Shown: piece after piece, positions 25,364 to 35,426 of the stretch
Layout of the letters: each line of letters starts with the position of its first letter
Numbering within the stretch: the first letter of the stretch is position 1
Origin: Alcanivorax sp.
GTDB taxonomy: Bacteria; Pseudomonadota; Gammaproteobacteria; Pseudomonadales; Alcanivoracaceae
Direction: 5' to 3'
Length of the DNA: 64,000 nt
NCBI RefSeq assembly: GCF_002726155.1
Contig: NZ_PBSH01000005.1
Span: 85,212 to 149,211 of the forward strand
The notes under the pieces: model-generated
What the model was told of the DNA's origin: nothing
Seen by the model: the letters and a program-made list of their open reading frames with translations, nothing else
The model's database searches: none
Translations under genes and position numbers: made by a program

Positions 25364-26701
25364 ATGGCACGTAAGCTGTTTATCCAGACCCACGGCTGCC
25401 AGATGAACGAGTACGATTCTACCCGCATGGTGGATCTGCTCGAATCCAGCCACGGCCTGGAGCCCACCGACAACCCGGAAGAAGCGGATGTGTTGCTTCT
25501 CAACACCTGCTCTATCCGGGAAAAAGCCCAGGAAAAGGTCTTCCATCAATTGGGCCGCTGGAAAAAGCTGAAAGACGCCAAGCCCGACATGATCATCGGC
25601 GTGGGCGGCTGTGTGGCCAGCCAGGAAGGCGATGCCATCCGCGACCGCGCACCCTATGTGGACGTGGTTTTCGGCCCCCAGACCCTGCATCGCCTGCCCG
25701 GGCTGATCACCCAGGCCGCCAGCACCCGCGAGCTGGCCATTGATGTGACCTTCCCGGAAATCGAAAAGTTCGACAATCTGCCGGAACCCAGTGTGGACGG
25801 CCCGTCCGCCTTCGTATCCATCATGGAAGGCTGCTCCAAGTACTGCACGTTCTGCGTGGTCCCCTACACCCGCGGGGAAGAAGTCAGTCGCCCGGTTCAG
25901 CCAGTGCTCAAGGAAATCCAGCACCTGGCCGACATGGGCGTTCGCGAGGTCAACTTATTAGGTCAGAACGTGAATGCCTACCAGGGTGTAGGTGCCGACG
26001 GTGATACGCTGGATCTGGCCGACCTGATCCGCCTGATCCGCGACATCGACGGCATCGACCGCATTCGCTACACCACCAGCCATCCGGTGGAATTCTCCGA
26101 TGCACTGATTCAGGTGTACGAAGAAGTCCCTGAGCTGGTCAGCCACCTGCCCCTGCCGGTGCAGTCCGGCTCGGACCGCATTCTGGCCATGATGAAGCGC
26201 AACCACATGGTGCTCGAATACAAGAGCAAGCTGCGCAAGCTCCAGCGCATTCGCCCGGACATTTCCTTCAGCTCGGATTTCATCATCGGTTTCCCCGGCG
26301 AAACCGACCGGGATTTCGAAGACACCATGAACCTGATCCATGACATCGGCTTCGACATGTCGTTCAGCTTTATCTACAGCGCCCGCCCCGGCACCCCGGC
26401 GGCAGACCTGCCCGATGACGTGGACATGGACGTAAAGAAGCAGCGCCTGGCCATTCTCCAGCAGCGCATCAACCAGAACGCCCAGGACATCTCCCGCAAA
26501 ATGGTGGGCAGCACCCAGCGCATTCTGGTGGACGGCTTTTCCAAAAAAGACCCGGGCCAGCTCAAGGGCCGTACCGAAAACAACCGGGTGGTGAACTTCC
26601 AGTGCGATGACACCGACCTGATCGGTAAATTCGTAGACGTGACCATCGCCCAGGCCTACAGCAACTCCCTGCTGGGCACCGATCCGCGCAACCCGGGCTA
26701 A
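25364..26701 (+). CDS. miaB: tRNA-2-methylthio-N6-dimethylallyladenosine synthase MiaB
   Basis: This 445-residue radical-SAM methylthiotransferase starts [18 protein letters not shown] with the first cluster cysteine at C12. The radical-SAM triad is in [35 protein letters not shown] and a C-terminal TRAM domain (NRVVNFQC to [13 protein letters not shown]) are typical. It adds the 2-methylthio group to i6A37 of tRNAs. The ATG at 25364 follows TAGG by 8 bases; a frame start at 25346 is not conserved. In many relatives ybeZ follows directly, but here a sulfate transporter and a lipoprotein gene intervene. A CCCGGGC/GCCCGGG stem spans the stop codon (26692-26710). Confidence 0.95.
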   Translation: MARKLFIQTHGCQMNEYDSTRMVDLLESSHGLEPTDNPEEADVLLLNTCSIREKAQEKVFHQLGRWKKLKDAKPDMIIGVGGCVASQEGDAIRDRAPYVDVVFGPQTLHRLPGLITQAASTRELAIDVTFPEIEKFDNLPEPSVDGPSAFVSIMEGCSKYCTFCVVPYTRGEEVSRPVQPVLKEIQHLADMGVREVNLLGQNVNAYQGVGADGDTLDLADLIRLIRDIDGIDRIRYTTSHPVEFSDALIQVYEEVPELVSHLPLPVQSGSDRILAMMKRNHMVLEYKSKLRKLQRIRPDISFSSDFIIGFPGETDRDFEDTMNLIHDIGFDMSFSFIYSARPGTPAADLPDDVDMDVKKQRLAILQQRINQNAQDISRKMVGSTQRILVDGFSKKDPGQLKGRTENNRVVNFQCDDTDLIGKFVDVTIAQAYSNSLLGTDPRNPG

Positions 26702-26833
26702 ACGCCCGGGCCCGGACGGCTCATATCGTTATAGCGATTCGTTCCAGGCGAACCGCTTTTAATTAGCGTCTGGTTATATAGACTTGAACCTCGTTCGTGT
26801 TGACCAACGCCGACCCATTTGTGAGGACAAACC

Positions 26834-27835
26834 ATGCGTGTATGGATTTCCGCCCTGTTGCTGGCCATTGCCGGCACCGCCAGTGCCCAGCAGACCCTGC
26901 TGAACAGCTCCTACGATATTGCCCGTGAGCTGTTTGCCGCCGTGAACCCCAAGTTCCAGGCCCACTGGCAGGAAATGAGCGGCGAAAAGGTCTCCATTCA
27001 GCAGTCCCACTCCGGCTCCTCCAAGCAAGCCCGCGCTATCCTGCAGGGCCTGAAAGCGGACGTAGTCACCTTTAATCAGGTCACCGACGTCAATGTACTG
27101 CATGACAAGGGCAACCTGATTCCGGCGGACTGGAATACCCGCCTGCCCAACAACTCCAGCCCTTACTATTCCACCACCGCGTTCCTGGTGCGCAAGGGCA
27201 ACCCAAAAAATATTCAGGGCTGGGCGGACCTGGTGAAAGAAGACGTCAGTGTGGTCTTCCCCAACCCGAAGACCTCCGGCAACGGCCGCTACACCTACCT
27301 GGCCGCCTGGATGGCAACCAGTGATCGTCTAGGCGGAGACGAAGAAAAAGTCCGGGACTACATGGCCCACTTTCTCGCCAACGTCGCCGTATTCGATTCC
27401 GGTGGCCGCGCGGCCACCGTCACCTTTGCCGAGCGTGAAATTGGCGACGTGCTGATCAGCTTCGAGTCGGAGGTGAACAATATCCGCAAGCAGTACGGTA
27501 GTGACGACTACGACGTGGTAGTGCCGAAAACCTCCGTGCTGGCCGAATTCCCGGTTACCGTGGTGGACAAGGTGGTGGACAAGAAAGGCACCCGTAAAGT
27601 CGCCACTGAATACTTGAACTTCCTCTACAGTGAAGACATTCAGCGACTGCTGGCCGGCTTCAATTACCGGGTGCATAACGACACCGTAGTGAAGGAAACC
27701 GCCGACCAGTTCCCGCCAGTAAAACTGCTGGAAGTGGCTGACTACTTTGGCTCCTGGGCGGACGCCCAGAAGACCCACTTTGCGTCTGGTGGCGAGCTGG
27801 ATCGCTTGCAAGCCAAGGCCCGGAGCCTGCGCTAA
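26834..27835 (+). CDS. sbp: Sulfate/thiosulfate-binding periplasmic protein
   Basis: A signal peptide ([16 protein letters not shown]) precedes [21 protein letters not shown], the conserved opening of Sbp/Cys[28 protein letters not shown] holds the oxyanion-binding serines, and [20 protein letters not shown] is another family hallmark. It binds sulfate and delivers it to the CysTWA transporter encoded directly downstream. GAGGACAAACC precedes the ATG. The 130 bases upstream are AT-rich with TTATAT at 26774-26779, a plausible place for a CysB-activated promoter, though no clear site could be defined. Confidence 0.93.
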   Translation: MRVWISALLLAIAGTASAQQTLLNSSYDIARELFAAVNPKFQAHWQEMSGEKVSIQQSHSGSSKQARAILQGLKADVVTFNQVTDVNVLHDKGNLIPADWNTRLPNNSSPYYSTTAFLVRKGNPKNIQGWADLVKEDVSVVFPNPKTSGNGRYTYLAAWMATSDRLGGDEEKVRDYMAHFLANVAVFDSGGRAATVTFAEREIGDVLISFESEVNNIRKQYGSDDYDVVVPKTSVLAEFPVTVVDKVVDKKGTRKVATEYLNFLYSEDIQRLLAGFNYRVHNDTVVKETADQFPPVKLLEVADYFGSWADAQKTHFASGGELDRLQAKARSLR

Positions 27836-27851
27836 ACCGCGCCAATAGACA

Positions 27852-28688
27852 GTGCCCCTACTGCGAACCCAACACTCCGTTTTACCCGGCTTCACGCTCA
27901 GCTTCGCGCTGAGCGTGTTGTTTATCTGTCTGGTGATTCTGGTGCCCCTGTCCGGGCTCGCCATTCATGTGTCACAGATGAGCTGGGCCCAATACTGGGG
28001 CGTGATTACCGACCCCCGCTCACTGGCCAGCTTCCGCGTGACCCTGCTAGCCGCCGCCGGCGCCAGTGGCATTAACGCTGTAGTCGGTTTGTTGCTGGCC
28101 TGGGTGATCACCCGCTACCGCTTCCCCGGCCGGCGCCTGATGGATGCATTGGTGGACTTGCCCTTTGCCCTGCCCACCGCCGTGGCTGGGCTCACCCTGT
28201 CAGCCCTGTTTGCCGCCAACGGCTGGCTGGGGCAATGGTTTGAAGCAGTGGGCATCAGCGTGGCCTACACGCCGCTGGGCATCATGATCGCCATGAGCTT
28301 CACCAGCCTGCCTTTCGTGGTACGCGCCGTGCAGCCAGTACTGGAAGACTTGACCCCGGACGTGGAAGAAGCCGCCGCCACCCTGGGCGCCACGCCCATG
28401 GCCACCTTTACCCGGGTGATTCTCGCGCAGCTGATGCCGGCACTACTCACCGGCACCGCCCTGGCCTTTACCCGCAGCCTGGGCGAATACGGTGCAGTGA
28501 TTTTTATCGCCGGCAACATGCCCTTCGAAACCGAAATCCTCTCGCTGCTGGTCAACATCCGCCTGGATGAATTCGACTACGGCGCCGCCAGTGCACTGGC
28601 CTCGGTCATCCTGATTGCGTCACTGGTGCTGTTGTTCGGCATCCAGCTGGTACAGTCCCGCCTCACTCGCCGCTGGAAGGGGCATTAA
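27852..28688 (+). CDS. cysT: Sulfate ABC transporter permease CysT (CysU)
   Basis: This 278-residue permease has six hydrophobic helices and the EAA loop EEAAATLGATPMATFTRVILAQLMPALLTG. LPGFTLSFALSVLFICLVILVPLSGL and GEYGAVIFIAGNMPFETEI are the known CysT patterns. It forms the inner-membrane channel with CysW. The start is GTG at 27852, 17 bases after the binding-protein gene; no strong ribosome binding site is seen, so coupling with the upstream gene is likely. Confidence 0.93.
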   Translation: MPLLRTQHSVLPGFTLSFALSVLFICLVILVPLSGLAIHVSQMSWAQYWGVITDPRSLASFRVTLLAAAGASGINAVVGLLLAWVITRYRFPGRRLMDALVDLPFALPTAVAGLTLSALFAANGWLGQWFEAVGISVAYTPLGIMIAMSFTSLPFVVRAVQPVLEDLTPDVEEAAATLGATPMATFTRVILAQLMPALLTGTALAFTRSLGEYGAVIFIAGNMPFETEILSLLVNIRLDEFDYGAASALASVILIASLVLLFGIQLVQSRLTRRWKGH

Positions 28689-28690
28689 CC

Positions 28691-29548
28691 ATGCATGAAC
28701 GCCCCCGCCACTGGCACCAATGGCTACTGATTCTGGCCGCCTTCGCTGCGGTCGCCATTCTGTTGGTGATGCCACTGGCGCTGATTTTCACCGAAGCCTT
28801 CAGCCAGGGCTGGGCCATGGTGCAACAGAACCTGACCAACCCGGACATGCTTGGCGCCATCAAGCTGACACTGATCGTCGCGCTAATCACCGTGCCAGTG
28901 AACCTGCTGTTCGGCATTCTGCTGGCCTGGTGCGTTACCCGTTACGAGTTCCGCGGCCGCAAGCTGCTCAGCACCCTTATCGACATCCCCTTCGCCATGA
29001 GCCCGGTGGTGGCCGGGCTGTGTTATCTGGTGGTGTACGGGGCGCAGAGCGTGGTGGGTAACTGGTTCAGCGGCATGGGCGTGCAACTGATGTTCGCCCT
29101 GCCCGGCATGGTCATGGTCACCGTCTTTGTTACCTGCCCCTATGTGGCACGGGTGCTGATTCCGTTAATGGAGTCCCAGGGCCAGCACGAAGAAGAAGCG
29201 GCCATCATTCTTGGTGCCTCCGGGTGGCAGGCCTTCTGGTACGTCACGTTGCCGAAAATTCGCTGGGCACTGTTGTATGGCGTGGTCCTCACCAACGCCC
29301 GGGCGGTGGGCGAATTCGGTGCGGTGAGCGTGGTCTCCGGCCTGATTCGCGGGCAGACCCTGACCCTGCCGTTGCTGGTGCAGATGTGGAATCAGGACTA
29401 CAACACCGTGGGCGCTTTTACCGCAGCCGGCCTGCTGGCCGCCATGGCGCTGGTCACTCTACTGTTGAAAACCATACTGGAATGGGCCACGCAAAATACC
29501 TCGCAAGACAGCGCCGAACCGACAGTCACTGAACAGGACACCCCATGA
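28691..29548 (+). CDS. cysW: Sulfate ABC transporter permease CysW
   Basis: The second permease subunit (285 aa) shows six helices, the EAA motif [31 protein letters not shown], and CysW-specific segments [15 protein letters not shown] and [25 protein letters not shown]. It begins 2 bases after the cysT stop and its end overlaps cysA by 4 bases (ATGA), so all three membrane/ATPase genes are coupled. The tail of about 15 residues is acidic and polar. Confidence 0.93.
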   Translation: MHERPRHWHQWLLILAAFAAVAILLVMPLALIFTEAFSQGWAMVQQNLTNPDMLGAIKLTLIVALITVPVNLLFGILLAWCVTRYEFRGRKLLSTLIDIPFAMSPVVAGLCYLVVYGAQSVVGNWFSGMGVQLMFALPGMVMVTVFVTCPYVARVLIPLMESQGQHEEEAAIILGASGWQAFWYVTLPKIRWALLYGVVLTNARAVGEFGAVSVVSGLIRGQTLTLPLLVQMWNQDYNTVGAFTAAGLLAAMALVTLLLKTILEWATQNTSQDSAEPTVTEQDTP

Positions 29549-30639
29549 GCATTCGTGTCGAACAGATTCAAAAACGTTTTGGCGATTTCACCGCGCTGAA
29601 CGACATCAATCTGGATGTTCAGGAAGGTCAGCTAGTGGGTCTACTGGGCCCCTCCGGTTCCGGCAAAACGACACTGCTACGCATCATTGCCGGGCTGGAA
29701 AAAGCGGATCAGGGACGAGTGCTGTTCCATGGCCAGGACGTGACCGACCTGGACGTGCGCAAACGCAAGGTGGGCTTTGTGTTCCAGCAGTATGCCCTGT
29801 TCCGCCACCTGACCGTGGCCGACAATGTGGCCTTTGGCCTGCGCATGCTGCCGCGGAAAGAACGCCCCGCCCGCTCGGCAATCCGCCAGCGGGTCAATGA
29901 ACTCCTTGATCTGGTCCAGCTTGGCCACCTGGCCGGTCGCTACCCCGCCCAGTTATCCGGCGGGCAGAAACAGCGCGTGGCGCTGGCCCGGGCGCTGGCC
30001 CTGAAACCCGATGTCCTGCTGCTGGACGAACCCTTTGGAGCCCTGGATGCAAAGGTACGTAAAGAGCTGCGCCGCTGGCTGCGTCATCTGCACGAACAAA
30101 TTTCTGTTACCAGCATCTTCGTGACCCACGACCAGGAAGAAGCCATGGAAGTGTCGGACCAGGTGGTAGTCATGAGCCAGGGGCGCATCGAACAAATGGC
30201 GTCACCGCTCACCGTCTACGAGCAACCGGCCAGCCGTTTCGTGTTCGACTTCCTGGGGCATATCAATGCATTGAAGGGCCATTACGACGGCCGCAGCTGG
30301 CAAGCAGGCAACGCACAACTGCGCCTCACCACCGAAGGCGCCTGCCCGGATGGTGAACTCACCCTTTACCTGCGCCCTCACGAGGCGGACCTGAGAAAAA
30401 ACCCCAGCGACAGCGCCAACCTGCCCGTCAAACTGGGCGCACGCAGCGTGTTTGGCGGCACGGTAACACTGGAACTGGAAGCGCTGGGCTGGCCAGCGGC
30501 GGTGATGGAAGTGGAATTGAGTCGGGACGCCTGGCAAGCGCTGGATGCACAACCCGGGGATACCCTGTTTGTGCATCCGCGCCAACTACAGACCGTCACC
30601 TGCGACGGCAATCTGGGGCCCAGGGTCACTCCTGCCTGA
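29545..30639 (+). CDS. cysA: Sulfate ABC transporter ATP-binding protein CysA
   Basis: This 364-residue ATPase has Walker A GPSGSGKT (about 35-42), the ABC signature LSGGQKQR (about 138-145), Walker [16 protein letters not shown] and the switch histidine [12 protein letters not shown]-terminal TOBE-like regulatory domain follows ([10 protein letters not shown] onward). It powers sulfate and thiosulfate uptake with CysT/CysW. The ATGA overlap with cysW supports one operon sbp-cysT-cysW-cysA. The next gene is convergent, 28 bases away, with no strong terminator visible between. Confidence 0.94.
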   Translation: MSIRVEQIQKRFGDFTALNDINLDVQEGQLVGLLGPSGSGKTTLLRIIAGLEKADQGRVLFHGQDVTDLDVRKRKVGFVFQQYALFRHLTVADNVAFGLRMLPRKERPARSAIRQRVNELLDLVQLGHLAGRYPAQLSGGQKQRVALARALALKPDVLLLDEPFGALDAKVRKELRRWLRHLHEQISVTSIFVTHDQEEAMEVSDQVVVMSQGRIEQMASPLTVYEQPASRFVFDFLGHINALKGHYDGRSWQAGNAQLRLTTEGACPDGELTLYLRPHEADLRKNPSDSANLPVKLGARSVFGGTVTLELEALGWPAAVMEVELSRDAWQALDAQPGDTLFVHPRQLQTVTCDGNLGPRVTPA

Positions 30640-30667
30640 CCCGACGCCCCGTTTCAGCAGCCTGGTC

Positions 30668-32704
30668 TCAGCGTATGCTGCCGCTGGGCAGGCCATCTTC
30701 CTCAGCCGGTGCCAGATAATCCGGCAACAACACCACGGACTCCGGTTTGGTCTGCGCATAACTGGCATCCGGTGTCACATCGCCGCCCGGGCTGGACAGG
30801 ATGTTATCGAAGCGCAACACCTGATCCTGAGATTTTTCCGCCACGTACAGGCTGCTGCCATCGAAGGCGATATCCACCGGATTGCCCAGCTGGGTATTGC
30901 CAACGGTGGTGCCATCGCCGTTATCAATGTTCACCGACACATTGGTATTGCCCTCTGCCCGATCGGCATTTTCGATCACATACAACTTGCCATCGGTAGG
31001 ATTCGCCCCACTGCCCACGTCAGAGACAATCAGCGCATTGCTGTCAGCCACATAGACGATACCGTGCAGGTTAGTCGGTGCGGCAACGGCGCTACCGCCG
31101 ATAGCCGGGGTGATAATCCGGTCTGCATCGTCCGCGCCTTCATTGGCTACGTAGTCGTCAAACACCGCCACCGTGCCATCGGTGAGCGCCACATAGAGGC
31201 GGTCCTGGTCCGGGTCATAAGCCAGATCCCAGGGCGGCACGGTCAGGGTTGTTGAAAACAGTGGCGGCGCATTGCCACCGGACTGGGCACCAAAGACTTT
31301 CACCGCCGGATCACCGTTATCGGTGATCAGCAGCAGCCCGGCTTCATCCGCCACATCAAAGCCTTTCGGGCTGACCAGTGTCGTTGCCGCCCCGGACACA
31401 ATGCGGTCGCGGCTCAGCGAAAACATCTCGCCATCACGTTCGGTGCCCAAACGGTTCACCACCACAATGCGGCCGTCCAGGTTGGCGCCATCGTCAGCGG
31501 TGAGATAGACATCCCCCAGCTGATTCACGCTGACGCTTTCCAGTGACTCGCCCACGGTGAAATCCCGCTGCACGGTCGTCAGGTCGGTATCCAGCACCAC
31601 CACATCTGGGTCACCCGGCAACGGCGCATTACTGGAGACCAGCACCCCGTTGATCGTGACGCTGCTGTCATCAATATCGGAAACATCGTCACCCAGTGAC
31701 GGCGTCCTGATTTGCACCAACGATTCCGGCTTCACTGAGGCCACCGTCTTATTCGGTGCCACATCGCCGGACGCGCCAGAGAAAATATTGTTGTAGACCA
31801 GAATCGCATCGTTGGATTTCTCGGCAATATACGCCTTGTCGCCATCCAGAATCAGGTCTACCGGATTGCCCAGCATCGTCGCAGGCCCTGCGATCGTGCG
31901 ATCCGGCGTCACCATGCCAGAAGCGGAGCTGGCATTACTGATCACATAAACCTTGCCATCATCCGCCACCGCCGCATCACCCACATCCGTCACCACCAGC
32001 GTGTCGGTGGCCGCGCGGTAGGCAATCCCGTGAATATTGGAAATGCTGGAGCCATCACCTGGGGTAATAGTCCGTGCTGCTGTGGCATCGAAACCGCCCG
32101 CCACATAATCGTCTACCACCAGAATAGTGCCGTTGGTCATGGCCAGGAACAGAATATCCAGGGTTTCGTTATAGGCCAGATCCCAGCAGTTGGCAGGGAG
32201 TGCGGTGGAGGCTAACGGCTGGGCCATGTCGCCCGCCGCGGTGCCAAACACTTCAATACTGTTACCGCCCACATTGGCGGCGAACAACAGGCCCGCCTCA
32301 TGAGCCACGGCAATCCCTTTCACCGTGGCGGAACCGGGCGCATCGATATCGCGCTCCAGCGCCGGATCAGTCAGGCTGCTGTCTTCTCGCTGGGCCGCAA
32401 GGTGAATGGTTTGGAAGGAACTCGGGGTCGTTGTGTCATCGGCTACATACACGTTACCTAACAGATCCTGCGCCATGCCTTCGTTGCCACCGGATGAAAA
32501 ACGCGCTTCCACATTCAGGTCCGAATCCAGCCGGTTGATTAACCCCTTATTGGTTGAGCCGTTGAGCATCACCAAAATCGGGTCCGTGCGAACCTCTGGT
32601 GGTGTTACGCTATTGTTACGACTACTGTTACCCCCACAGGCAGCGAGACTGATTGCCGCCGCCAGGGCCACACAGCCCACATTGCGATACGTGCCGATGT
32701 TCAT
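30668..32704 (-). CDS. Lipoprotein with two tandem copies of a beta-propeller-like domain
   Basis: The ATG at 32704 is chosen for AAAGGAGT 7-8 bases upstream and gives a lipoprotein signal with lipobox LAAC (CVALAAAISLAACGG). The remaining roughly 650 residues are two related halves, about 45-330 and 345-645. Each has GLLxxxxNxGxxxxxVFG, then WDLAYxxxxDxLxxAxTxGTxxVxDDYVA, GNPVDxxxDGxxxYxAEKSxDxxLxxxNI and KPES. The repeats look like NHL/YncE-type propeller blades. The function is unknown; it is probably on the outer membrane or periplasmic. It is divergent from ybeZ. The two copies have diverged clearly, so the duplication is old. Confidence 0.8.
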   Translation of the reverse strand: MNIGTYRNVGCVALAAAISLAACGGNSSRNNSVTPPEVRTDPILVMLNGSTNKGLINRLDSDLNVEARFSSGGNEGMAQDLLGNVYVADDTTTPSSFQTIHLAAQREDSSLTDPALERDIDAPGSATVKGIAVAHEAGLLFAANVGGNSIEVFGTAAGDMAQPLASTALPANCWDLAYNETLDILFLAMTNGTILVVDDYVAGGFDATAARTITPGDGSSISNIHGIAYRAATDTLVVTDVGDAAVADDGKVYVISNASSASGMVTPDRTIAGPATMLGNPVDLILDGDKAYIAEKSNDAILVYNNIFSGASGDVAPNKTVASVKPESLVQIRTPSLGDDVSDIDDSSVTINGVLVSSNAPLPGDPDVVVLDTDLTTVQRDFTVGESLESVSVNQLGDVYLTADDGANLDGRIVVVNRLGTERDGEMFSLSRDRIVSGAATTLVSPKGFDVADEAGLLLITDNGDPAVKVFGAQSGGNAPPLFSTTLTVPPWDLAYDPDQDRLYVALTDGTVAVFDDYVANEGADDADRIITPAIGGSAVAAPTNLHGIVYVADSNALIVSDVGSGANPTDGKLYVIENADRAEGNTNVSVNIDNGDGTTVGNTQLGNPVDIAFDGSSLYVAEKSQDQVLRFDNILSSPGGDVTPDASYAQTKPESVVLLPDYLAPAEEDGLPSGSIR

Positions 32705-33035
32705 CCTGTTACTCCTTTCCATCCATTGATAACAACCCATCGAACCACTGAACCCTCAGTGGCGGGCACGGTGCCGTGCCCTGCCAGTGATACGCAGGCA
32801 ACACGCGGATGGATGCAAACAACCGGCAAATTTCGCGTGACAAAGTGTAACCGGCGAGTCCGACCGGGGTTTCTCATCCACCCGCTCCCCCCAACTGTCA
32901 GACACAAGCGCACTGCTCCTTGCAGCTGCCGGTGCCGGCGGCTACGCTGCCCCTGCGAATTCGCTTTCCCGGAACAACGCTTCCGGGTATTCTGAATACA
33001 CTCTCTAAACAGCCCGAAGGGCCACCTTTTCCATC
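32705..33035. other. Divergent intergenic region before ybeZ
   Basis: About 330 bases lie between the propeller lipoprotein and ybeZ. It must carry both promoters. No clean hexamer pair was found. GCCACCTTTTCC just before the ybeZ start lacks a good ribosome binding site; GAAGG at 33016-33020 is 15 bases from the TTG. No gene is supported here. Confidence 0.35.
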
Positions 33036-34040
33036 TTGGACACACCACTCGTTTCACAGCACATCAGCCTCGAACCCAACGATTCCCGTCGACTGGCCAG
33101 CCTCTGTGGCCGCCTGGATGAGCACGTCAAGCAGATCGCACAGCGCCTGCACGTGGAAATCCTCAACCGCGGCAACCAGTTTCACCTGGCCGGGGACGCC
33201 GACGCCGTGGATGCGGCCGGGGCGATTCTCAGCGAACTCTATGAACAGACCCGTGACGGCACCGAGCTGACCCCGGAAATGGTGCACCTGCATCTGCAAC
33301 AGTCCAACGTGGCGGACCATGCCAGCAGCGGCAACGCAGACAACACCGTGCCCTTTCCCAGCGATGACATGCTGATCCGCACCAAGCGGGTACGCATCAA
33401 GCCCCGCGGCGCGCACCAGCGTGAGTACGTCAAGCAGATCCGCAAGCACGATATCAATTTCGGCGTGGGCCCGGCGGGTACCGGCAAGACCTGGCTGGCA
33501 GTGGCCTGCGCGGTCGATGCCCTTGAAAAAGCCGAAGTTCAGCGCATCCTGCTGGTGCGCCCGGCTGTGGAAGCCGGTGAAAAGCTGGGTTTTCTGCCCG
33601 GCGATCTGGCAGAGAAAATCGATCCCTATCTACGCCCCCTATACGACGCGCTCTACGAAATGATCGGCTTTGAAAAAGTGGCCAAGCTGATGGACAGAAT
33701 GGTCATCGAAGTGGCGCCATTGGCCTACATGCGCGGGCGCACCCTGAACAACAGTTTTGTGATTCTGGATGAAGCCCAGAACACCACTCCGGAACAGATG
33801 AAAATGTTCCTCACCCGGATTGGCTTTGGCACCCGCGCGGTGATTACCGGCGACGTGACCCAGGTGGATTTGCCCCGCCATCAACGCTCTGGCCTGGTCA
33901 ACACGCTGGAAGTGCTGGACGGAGTCAACGGCATCGGGGTGACCCGGTTCGATAGCCGCGATGTGGTTCGCCACCCGCTGGTTCAACGCATTGTAGAGGC
34001 CTACGACCGTCATGAACGGGATACCGACACCGACCGTTGA
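33036..34040 (+). CDS. ybeZ: PhoH-like ATPase YbeZ
   Basis: An N-terminal KH-like region (1-75) leads to the PhoH domain with [15 protein letters not shown], Walker A GPAGTGKT (145-152), [19 protein letters not shown] and Walker [17 protein letters not shown], then [10 protein letters not shown]. It is a cytoplasmic RNA-associated ATPase that works with YbeY in rRNA processing. The frame opens at a TTG (33036); the only upstream in-frame codons before a stop at 33006 include no ATG, GTG or TTG, so this rare start is likely. It overlaps ybeY by 29 bases. No PIN domain is present, unlike the paralogue at 15.5-16.9 kb. Confidence 0.93.
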   Translation: MDTPLVSQHISLEPNDSRRLASLCGRLDEHVKQIAQRLHVEILNRGNQFHLAGDADAVDAAGAILSELYEQTRDGTELTPEMVHLHLQQSNVADHASSGNADNTVPFPSDDMLIRTKRVRIKPRGAHQREYVKQIRKHDINFGVGPAGTGKTWLAVACAVDALEKAEVQRILLVRPAVEAGEKLGFLPGDLAEKIDPYLRPLYDALYEMIGFEKVAKLMDRMVIEVAPLAYMRGRTLNNSFVILDEAQNTTPEQMKMFLTRIGFGTRAVITGDVTQVDLPRHQRSGLVNTLEVLDGVNGIGVTRFDSRDVVRHPLVQRIVEAYDRHERDTDTDR

Positions 34041-34539
34041 TATCCAGTGGGCCAGCGATGCCCCGGACGCCCCCGACGAAGCCCGCCTGTGCGAATGGGT
34101 ACGCCATGCGGCCATCGCCGCTGGCGGCGTGGTGGGCGACATCACCCTGCGCATCGTGGAAGAAGACGAAATTCGCGTCCTCAATCGCGACTACCGCGAC
34201 AAGGACGCGCCCACCAATGTGCTGTCCTTTCCGTTTGAAATGCCCGAAGGGCTACCGGAAGACGCCGTCGAACCGCTGGTGGGGGATATCGTCATCTGCG
34301 ACACGGTGGTCCACCGCGAAGCCAGCGAACAACACAAACCGCTCGACGCCCATTGGGCACACATGGTCACCCACGGTGTGCTGCACCTGCTGGGTTATGA
34401 TCATATCGACGATGACGATGCGCTCGTCATGGAAACCCTGGAAATCCGCGCCCTTGGCGAGCTGGGTTTTCCTGATCCTTACAGCCCTGCCCACGACGAA
34501 GGCCAGGCGCCACCTGAAAACACGGAGTTTAACCCCTGA
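34012..34539 (+). CDS. ybeY: Endoribonuclease YbeY (rRNA maturation factor)
   Basis: The zinc site H121-GVLH-H125-LLGYDH (third histidine H131) is the defining HGxLHLxGYDH motif. [19 protein letters not shown] and [10 protein letters not shown] complete the UPF0054 family pattern. It acts in 16S rRNA 3' maturation and 70S quality control. Its ATG lies 29 bases inside ybeZ and its stop overlaps the corC start in TGATG, so the three are coupled. At 175 residues it has a slightly longer, acidic tail than E. coli YbeY. Confidence 0.95.
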   Translation: MNGIPTPTVDIQWASDAPDAPDEARLCEWVRHAAIAAGGVVGDITLRIVEEDEIRVLNRDYRDKDAPTNVLSFPFEMPEGLPEDAVEPLVGDIVICDTVVHREASEQHKPLDAHWAHMVTHGVLHLLGYDHIDDDDALVMETLEIRALGELGFPDPYSPAHDEGQAPPENTEFNP

Positions 34540-35426
34540 TGTCGGACGATTTTTCGGATAACGGTACCAGCCGAAGTTGGTTGGAGCGTGTCGGCCAGTT
34601 TTTCTCACCCACTCCGGGAGACCGGAGCGAACTACTGGAACTGATGCGCTCCATGCGCGACACCCACATCATCGACGGCGACACCCTGGGCATCATCGAA
34701 GGCGCCATCTGCGTGGCAGACATGCAGGTGCGTGAGATCATGATTCCCCGTTCGCAAATGGTCAGCATCAAGGCCAGCTCCGACCCACGGGATTTTTTGC
34801 CCACCATTATCGACTGCGCCCATTCCCGCTTTCCGGTACTGGGCGACGACCCGGATGAAGTCATTGGCATCCTGCTCGCCAAGGATCTGCTACCGTTAAT
34901 CCTTGATCCCGCCCGTATGGAGCGTTTTGCGATCAAAGATCACATCCGTTCGGCTATGGTAGTGCCAGAATCAAAACGTCTGGACTCCCTGCTGCGCGAA
35001 TTTCGTATCAGCCGTAACCACATGGCCATCGTGGTCAACGAATACGGCGGCGTGGCCGGGCTGGTCACCATCGAAGATGTGCTGGAACAGATCGTCGGCG
35101 AAATCGAAGACGAACACGATATCGACGAAGACGATTACCTGATCAAGGATCTGGACAACAACGAGTACACCGTCAAGGCACTTACGCCCATCGACGACTT
35201 CAACGAACACTTCCACTGCCAGCTCAGTGATGAAGAGTTCGACACCATCGGGGGACTGGTGATGCAGAAGTTCGGGCGCCTGCCAGGCCGTGATGAAAGC
35301 ATCACCCTGGAAGGCTTCCGCGTCACCGTGCTCAGCGCCGACGGCCGCACGATACGACTGTTACGGGTAACACCGCCGGGGGATGACGACAATGACCACA
35401 CCGATCACGGAGCAGACACCAACTGA
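34539..35426 (+). CDS. corC: CorC/YbeX: CBS-domain protein of the magnesium/cobalt efflux group
   Basis: This soluble 295-residue protein carries two CBS domains (EIMIPRSQMVSIKA ... HSRFPVLGDDPDEVIGILLAKDLL, and PESKRLDSLLREFRISRNHMAIVVNEYGGVAGLVTIEDVLEQIVGEIEDE) and a C-terminal CorC_HlyC domain (FDTIGGLVMQKFGRLPGRDE). In E. coli YbeX has been linked to Mg2+ efflux and ribosome maturation. It starts as TGATG with ybeY. The last 44 bases overlap the start of the rhomboid-like gene, so the operon continues. Confidence 0.93.
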   Translation: MSDDFSDNGTSRSWLERVGQFFSPTPGDRSELLELMRSMRDTHIIDGDTLGIIEGAICVADMQVREIMIPRSQMVSIKASSDPRDFLPTIIDCAHSRFPVLGDDPDEVIGILLAKDLLPLILDPARMERFAIKDHIRSAMVVPESKRLDSLLREFRISRNHMAIVVNEYGGVAGLVTIEDVLEQIVGEIEDEHDIDEDDYLIKDLDNNEYTVKALTPIDDFNEHFHCQLSDEEFDTIGGLVMQKFGRLPGRDESITLEGFRVTVLSADGRTIRLLRVTPPGDDDNDHTDHGADTN

